The notes under the pieces: generated by a model | What the model was told of the DNA's origin: nothing | What the model saw: only the letters and a program-made list of their open reading frames with translations | The model's database searches: none | Origin: Polyangiaceae bacterium | GTDB lineage: Bacteria > Myxococcota_A > Polyangia > Polyangiales > Polyangiaceae | Direction of reading: 5' to 3' | Assembly (NCBI GenBank): GCA_016719945.1 | Contig: JADJYE010000018.1 | Span: 1-64,000 of the forward strand | DNA length: 64,000 nt | Shown: in pieces, positions 57,413-64,000 of the stretch | Layout: every line of letters starts with the position of its first letter | Position numbering within the stretch: the first letter of the stretch is position 1 | Position numbers and translations under genes: made by a program

Positions 57413-57982
57413 GTGGACGCCGCCAAGAAGGAGTGCATCCTCGTCGAGGCCGCCCGCGCCTTCGCGCGGTTCGGGTTCAAGAAGGCGTCGATCGACGAGA
57501 TCGCCCGGGGCGCCGGCGTGGCGAAGGGCACCGTGTACCTCGCCGCCGAGTCCAAGGAGGAGCTGTTCTACCAGGTGCTCTACCGGGAGACGCGGGCTTG
57601 GCAGGCCGAGTGTGCCCGCGTGATCGACCCGCGCGTCCCCGCCGATCGGCTGCTCGCCGACCTGCTGGAGACCGCGATGAAGTACCTCGAAACCCGGCCC
57701 CTCGTGAGGGAGCTGCTGCTCGGAGAGACGAGCCGCGCGCTGCCTGGTTGGGCCGAGCGCTTCGGCGAGCTCGCGCGCGTCGGCCGAACGAACGTGGCCG
57801 AGGTCCTGCGTGTGGGCATCCGCCAGGGGACCTTCCGAGATGACCTGGAGGTGGAGACCGTCGCAGGTCTTCTGCAGGATTTTCACCTCGCAGCGCAGGT
57901 CAACCGCGCTGACCGCGAGGACCTCGCCCGTCGCGCGCGCGTGGGCCTCGACCTCGTGCTCAACGGTCTGCGGGCCCGCTGA
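57413..57982 (+). CDS. TetR family transcriptional regulator
   Basis: A 189-aa repressor. The N-terminal helix-turn-helix (KKASIDEIARGAGVAKGTVY, about 22-42) is followed by the usual SKEELF segment and a helical ligand-binding domain. GTG 57413 is the only start that keeps the full DNA-binding domain. A matching motif pair before this gene and before the SDR gene suggests autoregulation and control of the following oxidation operon. The effector is probably a lipid, acyl-CoA or hydrophobic compound (inference from the acyl-CoA dehydrogenase). Confidence 0.88.
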   Translation: MDAAKKECILVEAARAFARFGFKKASIDEIARGAGVAKGTVYLAAESKEELFYQVLYRETRAWQAECARVIDPRVPADRLLADLLETAMKYLETRPLVRELLLGETSRALPGWAERFGELARVGRTNVAEVLRVGIRQGTFRDDLEVETVAGLLQDFHLAAQVNRADREDLARRARVGLDLVLNGLRAR

Positions 57983-58027
57983 TCATTGTCGGGCAGACGC
58001 GCGGCCTGGCTCTTGTTCGCTCATCAT

Positions 58028-58050
58028 TGACCAGAAAACCATTTCAGTCA
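58028..58050. promoter_or_regulatory. TetR operator-like motif upstream of the SDR gene
   Basis: TGACCAGAAAACCATTTCAGTCA, 10 bp before ATG 58061. It shares TGACCA-x-A-x-AACCA and GTCA with the 57386-57408 site at identical spacing. Confidence 0.65.
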
Positions 58051-58060
58051 CGGGGTAGCC

Positions 58061-58849
58061 ATGCACATCGCCATTACGGGGGCTTCATCGGGTATCGGCG
58101 CCGCGTACGCGCGCCATTTCGCAGCCAAAGGGCACAAGCTCACGCTGGTGGCTCGACGCGAGGAGCACCTGAAGAAGCTCGCGCGCGCGCTCGGCGAGGC
58201 GAACGTCCACGTCGCGATCCACGACCTCGCAGATCCGAAGCAGGCCGCCGCCTGGATCCCGGCGGCAGAGGCAGCCTTGGGCCCCATCGACGTGCTGGTG
58301 AACAACGCAGGGGTGCAGATCGTCGGGCGGACGCACGAGGTCGACCCGGACGAGGCGGAGCGTCTGTTCGCGATCGATCTGCTGTCGCCGCTGCGGCTCA
58401 CGCGCGCCGTGCTGCCTGCGATGATCGCTCGCGGCGCGGGCACCATCGTCGACGTCGCCTCGATGGCGGCGCTCGCGCCTACGCCGGGGATGACCTACTA
58501 CAACGCGGCCAAGGCCGGCCTGGCCGCTGCGTCGGAGTCGCTGCGCGGCGAGCTGCGCGGCACCGGGGTTCACATCGTCACCGTCTACCCCGGCATCATC
58601 GGCTCCACGGACATGGCGAAGGCCGCGCTCGAGAAGTACGAGCCCTCCGCGATCGTGTCCGCGTTCCCTCAAGGCACGGAGGAGAGACTCGCAGAGCTCA
58701 CGCTGCGCGCCATCGAGCGGCGCGTCGATCGCGTGATCTATCCGCGCTCGGGCGTGCTCAGCCGCTGGTTCCCCGGGACGACGCGCTGGGTGCTCGACCG
58801 ATTGACGCCGCGGCTGCGCGCGGTCCCGGCCGTGGGAGCCGTGTCGTGA
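58061..58849 (+). CDS. Short-chain dehydrogenase/reductase
   Basis: A 262-aa classical SDR: TGASSGIG (6-13) for NAD(P), NNAG (81-84), catalytic Ser134, Tyr147 and Lys151 (YxxxK). The Arg pair in VARREEH (about 31) suggests NADP(H). The C-terminal helix region (SGVLSRWFPGTTRWV) may touch membranes, as in lipid-acting SDRs. First gene of a three-gene operon, with a 4-bp overlap to the next (GTGA). Substrate unknown. Confidence 0.88.
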   Translation: MHIAITGASSGIGAAYARHFAAKGHKLTLVARREEHLKKLARALGEANVHVAIHDLADPKQAAAWIPAAEAALGPIDVLVNNAGVQIVGRTHEVDPDEAERLFAIDLLSPLRLTRAVLPAMIARGAGTIVDVASMAALAPTPGMTYYNAAKAGLAAASESLRGELRGTGVHIVTVYPGIIGSTDMAKAALEKYEPSAIVSAFPQGTEERLAELTLRAIERRVDRVIYPRSGVLSRWFPGTTRWVLDRLTPRLRAVPAVGAVS

Positions 58850-59730
58850 GCCAGCTGTGGAAGCCGGTCTCGTTCGGCGCCACCGGCCTGTCGATCAGCC
58901 GCATTGGCCTCGGCTCGAGCTATGGCGTCGGGAGCGCCGACGTCGAGCGAGCGTTCGAGCGCGGCGTCAACTTCATGTTCTGGGGCCTGCGGCGGCGGGG
59001 CGACTTCGGCGCCGGCTTGCGCAACATCGCGGCACGGCGCCGCGAAGACCTCGTCCTCGCGGTGCAAAGCTACACGCGGGTCGGCGCGCTCATGGGCACC
59101 TCCCTCGACTGCGCCCTTCGCTCCCTGCGCACCGACTACGTCGACATGCTCTGCCTCGGCTGGTGGGACGAGCTCCCGCCCGAGCGCATCCTCGACGCCG
59201 CTCGAAGGCTGAAGGACCGCGGCAAGGTCCGCCATTTGGTCATCTCGTGCCACCACCGCCCGTCGTTCGAGGTCATGGCTCGCACGCCCGGTCTGGAGGG
59301 CATCATGGTCCGATACAACGCCGCTCACCCGGGCGCAGAGCGCGACGTCTTTCCATTGCTCGGGGACGCAGACCCTGGCGTGATCGCCTTCACGGCCACC
59401 CGCTGGGGCTCGCTCCTCGACCCGAGGCTCGTGCCCGAGGGGGAGCGCGTCCCCCGGGCGAGCGATTGTTATCGCTTCGTCCTCAGCCACCCGAGCGTCC
59501 ACACCTCCCTCGCTGGCCCCAAGGACGCTGCCGAGCTCGACGAGGCGATGGCGGCGCTCGACCGCGGCCCGATGGACGTCGAGGAGCTCGCGTGGATGAA
59601 GCGGGTGGGTCTCGCCGTACGCGGCGACACCAAGGCGCACCGCGCGATGGAGCAGATCGATCGGGCGCGGTCCTTCTTCACGGGGACCGGCCGGGCCGGG
59701 GCCGACGGGCGGTCGCCGCCCCCGGGGTGA
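58846..59730 (+). CDS. Aldo/keto-reductase-fold protein without the catalytic tetrad
   Basis: A 294-aa protein with AKR landmarks: ISRIGLGSSYGVG, LDCALRSLRTDYVDML, ARRLKDRGKVRHLVISCHH. The four catalytic residues of AKRs appear lost. In place of NxxDTAxxYG it reads NFMFWGLRR; the Lys position reads VLAVQSY; DxxxLH reads DMLCLGWW. It may be a regulatory or binding protein rather than a reductase, or use another mechanism. The C-terminal tail is Gly/Pro-rich. GTG 58846 overlaps the SDR stop. The frame is open far upstream but that is a shadow of the SDR gene. Confidence 0.75.
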   Translation: MSQLWKPVSFGATGLSISRIGLGSSYGVGSADVERAFERGVNFMFWGLRRRGDFGAGLRNIAARRREDLVLAVQSYTRVGALMGTSLDCALRSLRTDYVDMLCLGWWDELPPERILDAARRLKDRGKVRHLVISCHHRPSFEVMARTPGLEGIMVRYNAAHPGAERDVFPLLGDADPGVIAFTATRWGSLLDPRLVPEGERVPRASDCYRFVLSHPSVHTSLAGPKDAAELDEAMAALDRGPMDVEELAWMKRVGLAVRGDTKAHRAMEQIDRARSFFTGTGRAGADGRSPPPG

Positions 59731-59754
59731 CGGCGCGACGATATAGTGGCCGGC

Positions 59755-60987
59755 ATGATCGAGTGGAGCGACACGCACAGATCCATCCGCGACATGGTCC
59801 GCCGCTTCGTGGAAGCGGAGATCAAGCCGAAGGTGACCGAGCTCGAGCACGGCGACCTGCCCCCGTACGACATCTTGAGGAAGATGTTCGCGACCTTCGG
59901 GATGCGCGACATGGGGGAGATACGAGCGGCGAAGGCGCAAGCACGCGCCGAGAAGCGCGCCGCCGCCCGGGCCCGCGGGGAGGATCTTCAGCAGGAGGAG
60001 CGGACCGAGTCGGGCGACCAGGTGGCCATGCAGATGCTGCCGATCATCGAGCTCTCGCGCTTCTGCCCGGGGATGGTGACGGCGCTGGGCGTCAGCGTGG
60101 GGCTCACGGCGAACACCATCATGAGCCGGGGCACGCCGCGCCAGATCGAGCGCTGGGCGAAGGATCTGCTCACCCTCGACAAGATCGGCGCGTGGGCCAT
60201 CACCGAGCCAGGCTCCGGCTCCGACGCCTTCGGCTCGATGAAGGCTACGGCCCGGCGCGCCGAAGGCGGCTATCGCCTGAACGGTAACAAGACGTTCATC
60301 ACCAACGGACCCTACGCAGACACCATCGTCTTCATCTGCAAGCTCGACGAGGACAACGACCCGAAGGACCGCAAGGTCTTGAGCTTCGTGCTCGAGCGGG
60401 GAGAGAAGGGCCTCGTGCAGAGCAAGCCCCTCAAGAAGATGGGCATGCACTCGTCACCGACCGGCGAGCTCTTCCTCGAGGACGTGTTCGTCCCCAACGA
60501 TCGGCTGCTCGGGGAGACCGAGGAGATCAGCTACCGCTCCGGCGCGAAGGACACCTTCACGGCCGAGCGGACGGGCGTCGTGGCGATGGCGCTGGGGATC
60601 ATCGAGCAGTGCCTCCAGCTCTCGGTCGAGTACGCGAAGACGCGGGTGCAGTTCGGGCGCCCCATCGGAGACTTTCAGCTCATTCAGCTGAAGCTCGCGA
60701 AGATGGAGGTCGCCCGGATGAACGTTCAGAACCTCGTCTTTCGGATCATCGAGCTCTCGACCGAGGGCAAGCGCATGCCGCTGGCCGAGGCGAGCGGGTG
60801 CAAGCTCTACTGCGCGCAGAGCGCGATGGAGGTCGCGCTCGAGGCCGTGCAGCTGTTCGGCGGCAACGGCTACATGGCCGAGTTCCAGGTCGAGCAGCTC
60901 GCCCGGGACGCCAAGGTGCTGCAGATCTACGGCGGAACGGACGAGATTCAGATCTCGCAGATCGCCCGCTCACTGCTCGCGGGGTGA
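59755..60987 (+). CDS. Acyl-CoA dehydrogenase family protein
   Basis: About 410 aa. FAD-binding AWAITEPGSGSDAFGSMK, NGNKTFITNG, KKMGMHSSPTGEL, YAKTRVQFGRPIGDFQ and LFGGNGYMAEFQVEQL are family signatures; FAD-dependent acyl-CoA oxidation is the expected reaction. The usual YEGT near the C-terminus is YGGTDEIQ, so the standard catalytic Glu is absent. AERTGVVAMALG offers a Glu where isovaleryl-CoA-dehydrogenase-type enzymes place it (inference). A highly charged insert (about 54-88; AAKAQARAEKRAAARARGE) is unusual. ATG 59755 is preferred; GTG 59746 is possible and neither has a clear ribosome binding site. It lies 24 bp after the AKR-like gene in the TetR-controlled operon. Confidence 0.88.
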   Translation: MIEWSDTHRSIRDMVRRFVEAEIKPKVTELEHGDLPPYDILRKMFATFGMRDMGEIRAAKAQARAEKRAAARARGEDLQQEERTESGDQVAMQMLPIIELSRFCPGMVTALGVSVGLTANTIMSRGTPRQIERWAKDLLTLDKIGAWAITEPGSGSDAFGSMKATARRAEGGYRLNGNKTFITNGPYADTIVFICKLDEDNDPKDRKVLSFVLERGEKGLVQSKPLKKMGMHSSPTGELFLEDVFVPNDRLLGETEEISYRSGAKDTFTAERTGVVAMALGIIEQCLQLSVEYAKTRVQFGRPIGDFQLIQLKLAKMEVARMNVQNLVFRIIELSTEGKRMPLAEASGCKLYCAQSAMEVALEAVQLFGGNGYMAEFQVEQLARDAKVLQIYGGTDEIQISQIARSLLAG

Positions 60988-60988
60988 G

Positions 60989-61894
60989 TCACCGGCGATC
61001 GCGGAGGTCGGCCTCGCAGGGGCCTCCGCCTTTCACGCGGGGGATGCGGGGAAGGTTGTAGACATAGACGAGGTCCGCGAGGGTCTCGGGCACCCCCTCC
61101 TCCTCGAACGGGTCTTCCTCCCCCTCCTCCACGACGACCCACTCTTGCTGCGGAGGTGCCGCGACCGTCGCGAGCTCCTCCAGCGTGACGTCGCCGCTCT
61201 CGTCCGCGTCGGCCGCCATGAAGAGATCGAGCTCGATTGGGGCGTCGTCCGTGGGCGCGACGCGGAAGAGCTCCTCGACGCTCGCCACCACCGACAGCTC
61301 ACGCTGGGCGCCGCCTTCGAGGTCGAGGACGCTCGAGTAGCCGTCCCCCGAGGCGTCGGCGCAGCTGTCGAGCTCGTAGCTGCGTCGGAACGACCACTCG
61401 AACGTGAAGCGCTCACCCCCGCGCTCCGCACTGCCCCGCACATGGAGTGAGACCCGCTGGTCCTGGGCGTACGCGTCGGAGCCTTCGCTGCGCAGCAGGG
61501 CGACGTCGTCCGCCGTGACACCTGCCCCGAGCACCGTATCGTCCGACGGCGCGCGCAGCCGGAACTCGACGCTGCACCGGCCGAGCCCATAGACGAGGCC
61601 GAGCTTGTCGCCCTTGGCCGCGAGGAGGTCGAGCGTCCAGTCGTAGCGGGCGTCGGAGTAGGCGTTGCACGACTCCTCGTCGCCATCGGGGTCCCCGTCG
61701 AGATCGACGCTCCCCATGGCGGTGAGGGCGCGGTCGATCTTCACGGTCCACCCGTCGCTCGACTCGAAGCCGCCGCGTGTTCCCTCGCTCGGCTCGATGG
61801 TGACGACGATCGAGCCAGGCTCGGGGCGCGTGTCGGCGGGGAGACAGCCGGCCTGCGCGAGCACCCACGACACGACGAAGGCGGCGCGCCTCAT
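60989..61894 (-). CDS. EF-hand-containing lipoprotein
   Basis: A 301-aa lipoprotein (lipobox LAQAGC). Two acidic sites stand out: DLDGDPDGDEES at about 65-77 and a canonical-looking EF-hand loop DADESGDVTLEE at about 230-241, both likely to bind Ca2+. Paired Cys (CNAYSD, GRCSVEF, SCADASG) may form disulfides. It ends PCEADLRDRR. I do not recognise the family. ATG 61894 begins the signal peptide and lies 2 nt after the TonB receptor stop, so both are probably made from one transcript. It converges on the acyl-CoA dehydrogenase gene with one base between stops. Confidence 0.75.
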   Translation of the reverse strand: MRRAAFVVSWVLAQAGCLPADTRPEPGSIVVTIEPSEGTRGGFESSDGWTVKIDRALTAMGSVDLDGDPDGDEESCNAYSDARYDWTLDLLAAKGDKLGLVYGLGRCSVEFRLRAPSDDTVLGAGVTADDVALLRSEGSDAYAQDQRVSLHVRGSAERGGERFTFEWSFRRSYELDSCADASGDGYSSVLDLEGGAQRELSVVASVEELFRVAPTDDAPIELDLFMAADADESGDVTLEELATVAAPPQQEWVVVEEGEEDPFEEEGVPETLADLVYVYNLPRIPRVKGGGPCEADLRDRR

Positions 61895-61896
61895 CG

Positions 61897-63861
61897 CTAG
61901 AACCCTCCTTCGACGCCGAAGCTCGGGATGGTCACTGGGCCCACTTCGTTTCCATTGAGCGTCTCCAGGTTCAAGGTCGCGTTGACCATCTCGAGCACGA
62001 CAGACACCCAGCCGGTCGGGCCGAAGCGCCACTTCTTCTCGACCCTGAAGTCGAGCCGATAAAAGGGTGGGTCACGCTCGGGAGCGCTCGGCCGATAGAG
62101 GTCGGGCAGACCGGCGGGAGCGCTGAGCTGGGGCGCCCCCGAATACACCGAGAAGCGCAGCCCGCCGCGCCAGCCGCGCGTCATGTCGACGCTGACGGCC
62201 GAGTGGAACACGTGGCTGCGATCGAACGCGGCCGGGAACTTGTAGCCGTCGATGGCCCGCGTCGTGCGAGAGAAGGTGTACGCGATGAACCCCCCGAGGC
62301 GCGAGGCGAGCGATCTGCGCAGGTAGAGCTCGAAGCCCTTCGAGCCGCCGGTGCTGCGAGGGATCTGGGTCGCGTCGTCTCCCGGCGGACGAACCCCGAT
62401 CGAGTCGGTCATGTTGAGGAACACCGCGTCGAACGCGGTCGCGGTCGCGGTGATCGACAGGGGCAGGTCGACCTCGACGCCCGCCGACGCCTGGAGCGAC
62501 CGCTGCAGCCCACCTTGAAGGCTCGCCACCGCGAGGCCCGGGACCGGCACGATGAACGACGGGGTCTGGTGCGCCATCCCGAGGGCGTGCAGGAGCCTCA
62601 CGCGCTCGTGGGCCTGAACGACGACCGCGAGCCGAGGATCAGCGGACATGGCGCTCGCGCCATTGGAGAAGAACATGTCCGCGCGCACGCCGGGGGTCAC
62701 CAGCACCCGCGGGTGCATCCGCCACTCCACGTCGGCCCAGAAGCCCGCGGCGGCGTCGTTACGCGGAGGGAAGAGCGAGTCGTAAGCCTCGTTTCCGGGG
62801 TCGTCCGGATCGACGTACGGACGCGGGGCCGCGGAGTAGAGATCCTGCTGGACGTCGAGCCCCGCTCGAAGCGTGAGGTCGTCGCCGAGGGGCTGGCTCA
62901 GCTCGACCCGCGACGCGACCGAGACGTCGCGCGTGTTTCTGCCATCGGCGACGCGGGTCTGGTCGTACCCGAACGTGACCGCCGCGCGCAGCTTCCCGCC
63001 CCCGGGCAGGCGCGCGTCGTAACGCCCGTCGACGCGATAGAACTCGGAGCCGAACAGGACGGTCTCGATCTCGTTCGTCGTCTGCGAGAGGAAGTCGTAC
63101 GCGCCGAACGCGAACAGGCTGACCCTGTCGCGCGGGGTCACGTCGTAGGCCACGCGTGCCTGGTAGTCCCGATAGTCGAGCGTGATCTCCGGGGAGATGA
63201 GCGAGAACAGGCCGGCCGTGTACGAGTACCGACCGCCGGCGAGCGCCGTGAAGCGGCCGTCCTCGGTGCCGCCCTCGACGAGCGCGCCGGCGTCGACGAT
63301 CCGAAGGACGGCCTCGCCATGCCAGTCGGAGCGAGGCTCGGTCGCCTCGGCGACGACGACCGCCCCGGCGTAGCGGCCGAAGCGAGCTGGATATCCGCCG
63401 GCGTATAGGTCGACGCGCTCGACGATGGCCGGGTGTACGACCGAAGGCCCCGCCGCCGCGTGGAATAGGTAGGGGACGCGGACGCCGTCCAGGAAGTAGC
63501 CCACGTTGCCCGGAGGCGCACCGCGGACATAGAAGAACGGCAAACCCGAGACGATCGGCGTGACGCCAGGGAGGATCTCGATCGCGCGGAACGGGTCCCC
63601 GAATGCGCCGGGGAGCTGCCTGACCTCGGCGCGCGTGAGGGACGAGACCGATGGCGGATGTTTGAGGCCTCGCACCTCGACCTCGATCGGGCGAAGCGCG
63701 TCGCTCGGCGCGTACCCGTCCGCTTCGTCGCTCTCCTCCGGGAGGTACTCCTCGCTTGGGATGAGGTCAGGCTCCTCCGCGCGAGCCTCCTTGGCGACAG
63801 CCGCGAGCGCAACCGCCGAGAGCCCGGCGAGGAGCCATTGGGAGGGGCGAGGGGCGGACAT
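61897..63861 (-). CDS. TonB-dependent outer-membrane receptor
   Basis: A 654-aa receptor: signal peptide ending KEARA, a short variable region, a plug domain (about 60-175; LPGVTPIVSGLPFFYVRG, GNVGYFLDGVRVPYLFH, VERVDLYAGGYPARFGRYAGAVV) and a 22-strand-type barrel with repeated aromatic-rich strands, ending FGVEGGF. ATG 63861 is taken for the signal peptide. The downstream EF-hand lipoprotein and the upstream partial gene, which overlaps by one base, form one operon. Substrate unknown. Typical function: TonB-energised uptake across the outer membrane. Confidence 0.88.
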   Translation of the reverse strand: MSAPRPSQWLLAGLSAVALAAVAKEARAEEPDLIPSEEYLPEESDEADGYAPSDALRPIEVEVRGLKHPPSVSSLTRAEVRQLPGAFGDPFRAIEILPGVTPIVSGLPFFYVRGAPPGNVGYFLDGVRVPYLFHAAAGPSVVHPAIVERVDLYAGGYPARFGRYAGAVVVAEATEPRSDWHGEAVLRIVDAGALVEGGTEDGRFTALAGGRYSYTAGLFSLISPEITLDYRDYQARVAYDVTPRDRVSLFAFGAYDFLSQTTNEIETVLFGSEFYRVDGRYDARLPGGGKLRAAVTFGYDQTRVADGRNTRDVSVASRVELSQPLGDDLTLRAGLDVQQDLYSAAPRPYVDPDDPGNEAYDSLFPPRNDAAAGFWADVEWRMHPRVLVTPGVRADMFFSNGASAMSADPRLAVVVQAHERVRLLHALGMAHQTPSFIVPVPGLAVASLQGGLQRSLQASAGVEVDLPLSITATATAFDAVFLNMTDSIGVRPPGDDATQIPRSTGGSKGFELYLRRSLASRLGGFIAYTFSRTTRAIDGYKFPAAFDRSHVFHSAVSVDMTRGWRGGLRFSVYSGAPQLSAPAGLPDLYRPSAPERDPPFYRLDFRVEKKWRFGPTGWVSVVLEMVNATLNLETLNGNEVGPVTIPSFGVEGGF

Positions 63862-64000
63862 CAGAGCTCGATGTGCGCCGCGCCGCCGAGGACCCCAGGG
63901 CCGAGCCAGGGAGCGAAGGAGACGTCCCCCACGGGACGTCCTTCGCGGGGGCGCGGCACGTCCGGAGCGTCGAACGCGAACAGGACTGCGCCGGTGAGGA
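63861..64000 (-). CDS. Partial: C-terminus of an unknown protein
   Basis: The last 45 or so codons of a minus-strand gene that starts beyond the window. The visible end reads AVLFAFDAPDVPRPREG and PGVLGGAAHIEL, and the TGA stop shares a base with the TonB receptor start (TGATG). It is therefore the upstream member of the receptor operon. Too short to assign. Confidence 0.6.
   Translation of the reverse strand, partial: LTGAVLFAFDAPDVPRPREGRPVGDVSFAPWLGPGVLGGAAHIEL

Noticed and set aside
58027..59730. One long frame joining SDR-region sequence to the AKR-like protein
   Set aside because: The upstream part is an out-of-frame shadow of the SDR gene; the GTGA overlap at 58846 gives the real start.

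Overview
The window is very GC-rich. It is full of secreted lipoproteins with kelch-type propellers, myxococcal disulfide repeats, MYXO-CTERM-like tails, PEGA domains, a Ser/Thr kinase fused to an FGE-like domain, and an FHA-SpoIIE phosphatase. That mix points to a Myxococcota chromosome (Polyangia-like is my guess; no marker gene is present). I saw no rRNA, tRNA, CRISPR array, transposase or phage gene.

Left half (about 2.6-34.0 kb, all minus strand): one apparent ten-gene operon of surface proteins, transcribed from 34013 down to 2637. I call the three families B (about 1,670 aa: kelch propellers + Cys-rich + MYXO-CTERM-like hairpin + disulfide repeats + LamG lectin), K (about 640 aa: Cys-rich repeats + propeller lipoprotein) and P (about 586 aa: TPR + PEGA + beta-barrel). 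The order is B4-K4-P2-B3-K3 then B2-K2-P1-B1-K1, a five-gene unit of about 15.7 kb present twice in tandem. Neighbouring genes overlap by 4 bp (ATGA or GTGA), or lie 2 bp apart at the P-to-B junctions. Every B protein carries an internal MYXO-CTERM-like segment running straight into a lipoprotein-signal-like segment, so each may be a polyprotein. A sigma-54-like promoter and a hairpin over the ribosome binding site lie just before B4. Downstream are a frameshifted multicopper oxidase and a broken, edge-truncated propeller lipoprotein.

Middle (34.2-45 kb): a divergent three-gene plus-strand run (lipoprotein, MBL-like protein, dienelactone hydrolase with a frameshift), a bidirectional terminator, a large propeller-like lipoprotein, a class II glutamine amidotransferase, a coupled pair of c-type-haem lipoproteins, and a TatD hydrolase.

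Right part (45-64 kb): a succinate dehydrogenase/fumarate reductase operon (sdhA-sdhB-sdhC) whose last gene fuses an anchor-like membrane domain to a four-haem cytochrome c region. Next come a kinase-FGE protein and a divergent partner-switching module (STAS protein, HATPase-like protein, FHA-SpoIIE phosphatase). An intergenic region then holds a strong sigma-54-like promoter followed at once by a hairpin with a ten-C loop. After it are an M28 peptidase, two molybdenum-storage-protein subunits and a methyltransferase. A TetR regulator and an SDR/AKR-like/acyl-CoA dehydrogenase operon share a 23-bp operator-like motif. The window ends with an EF-hand lipoprotein, a TonB-dependent receptor and the end of a third gene.

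At least ten frameshifts lie between 0.6 and 36.3 kb and none that I can see from 37 to 64 kb. Several are single-base losses in short G/C runs and reading frame resumes perfectly, so I treat most as assembly errors rather than gene death.
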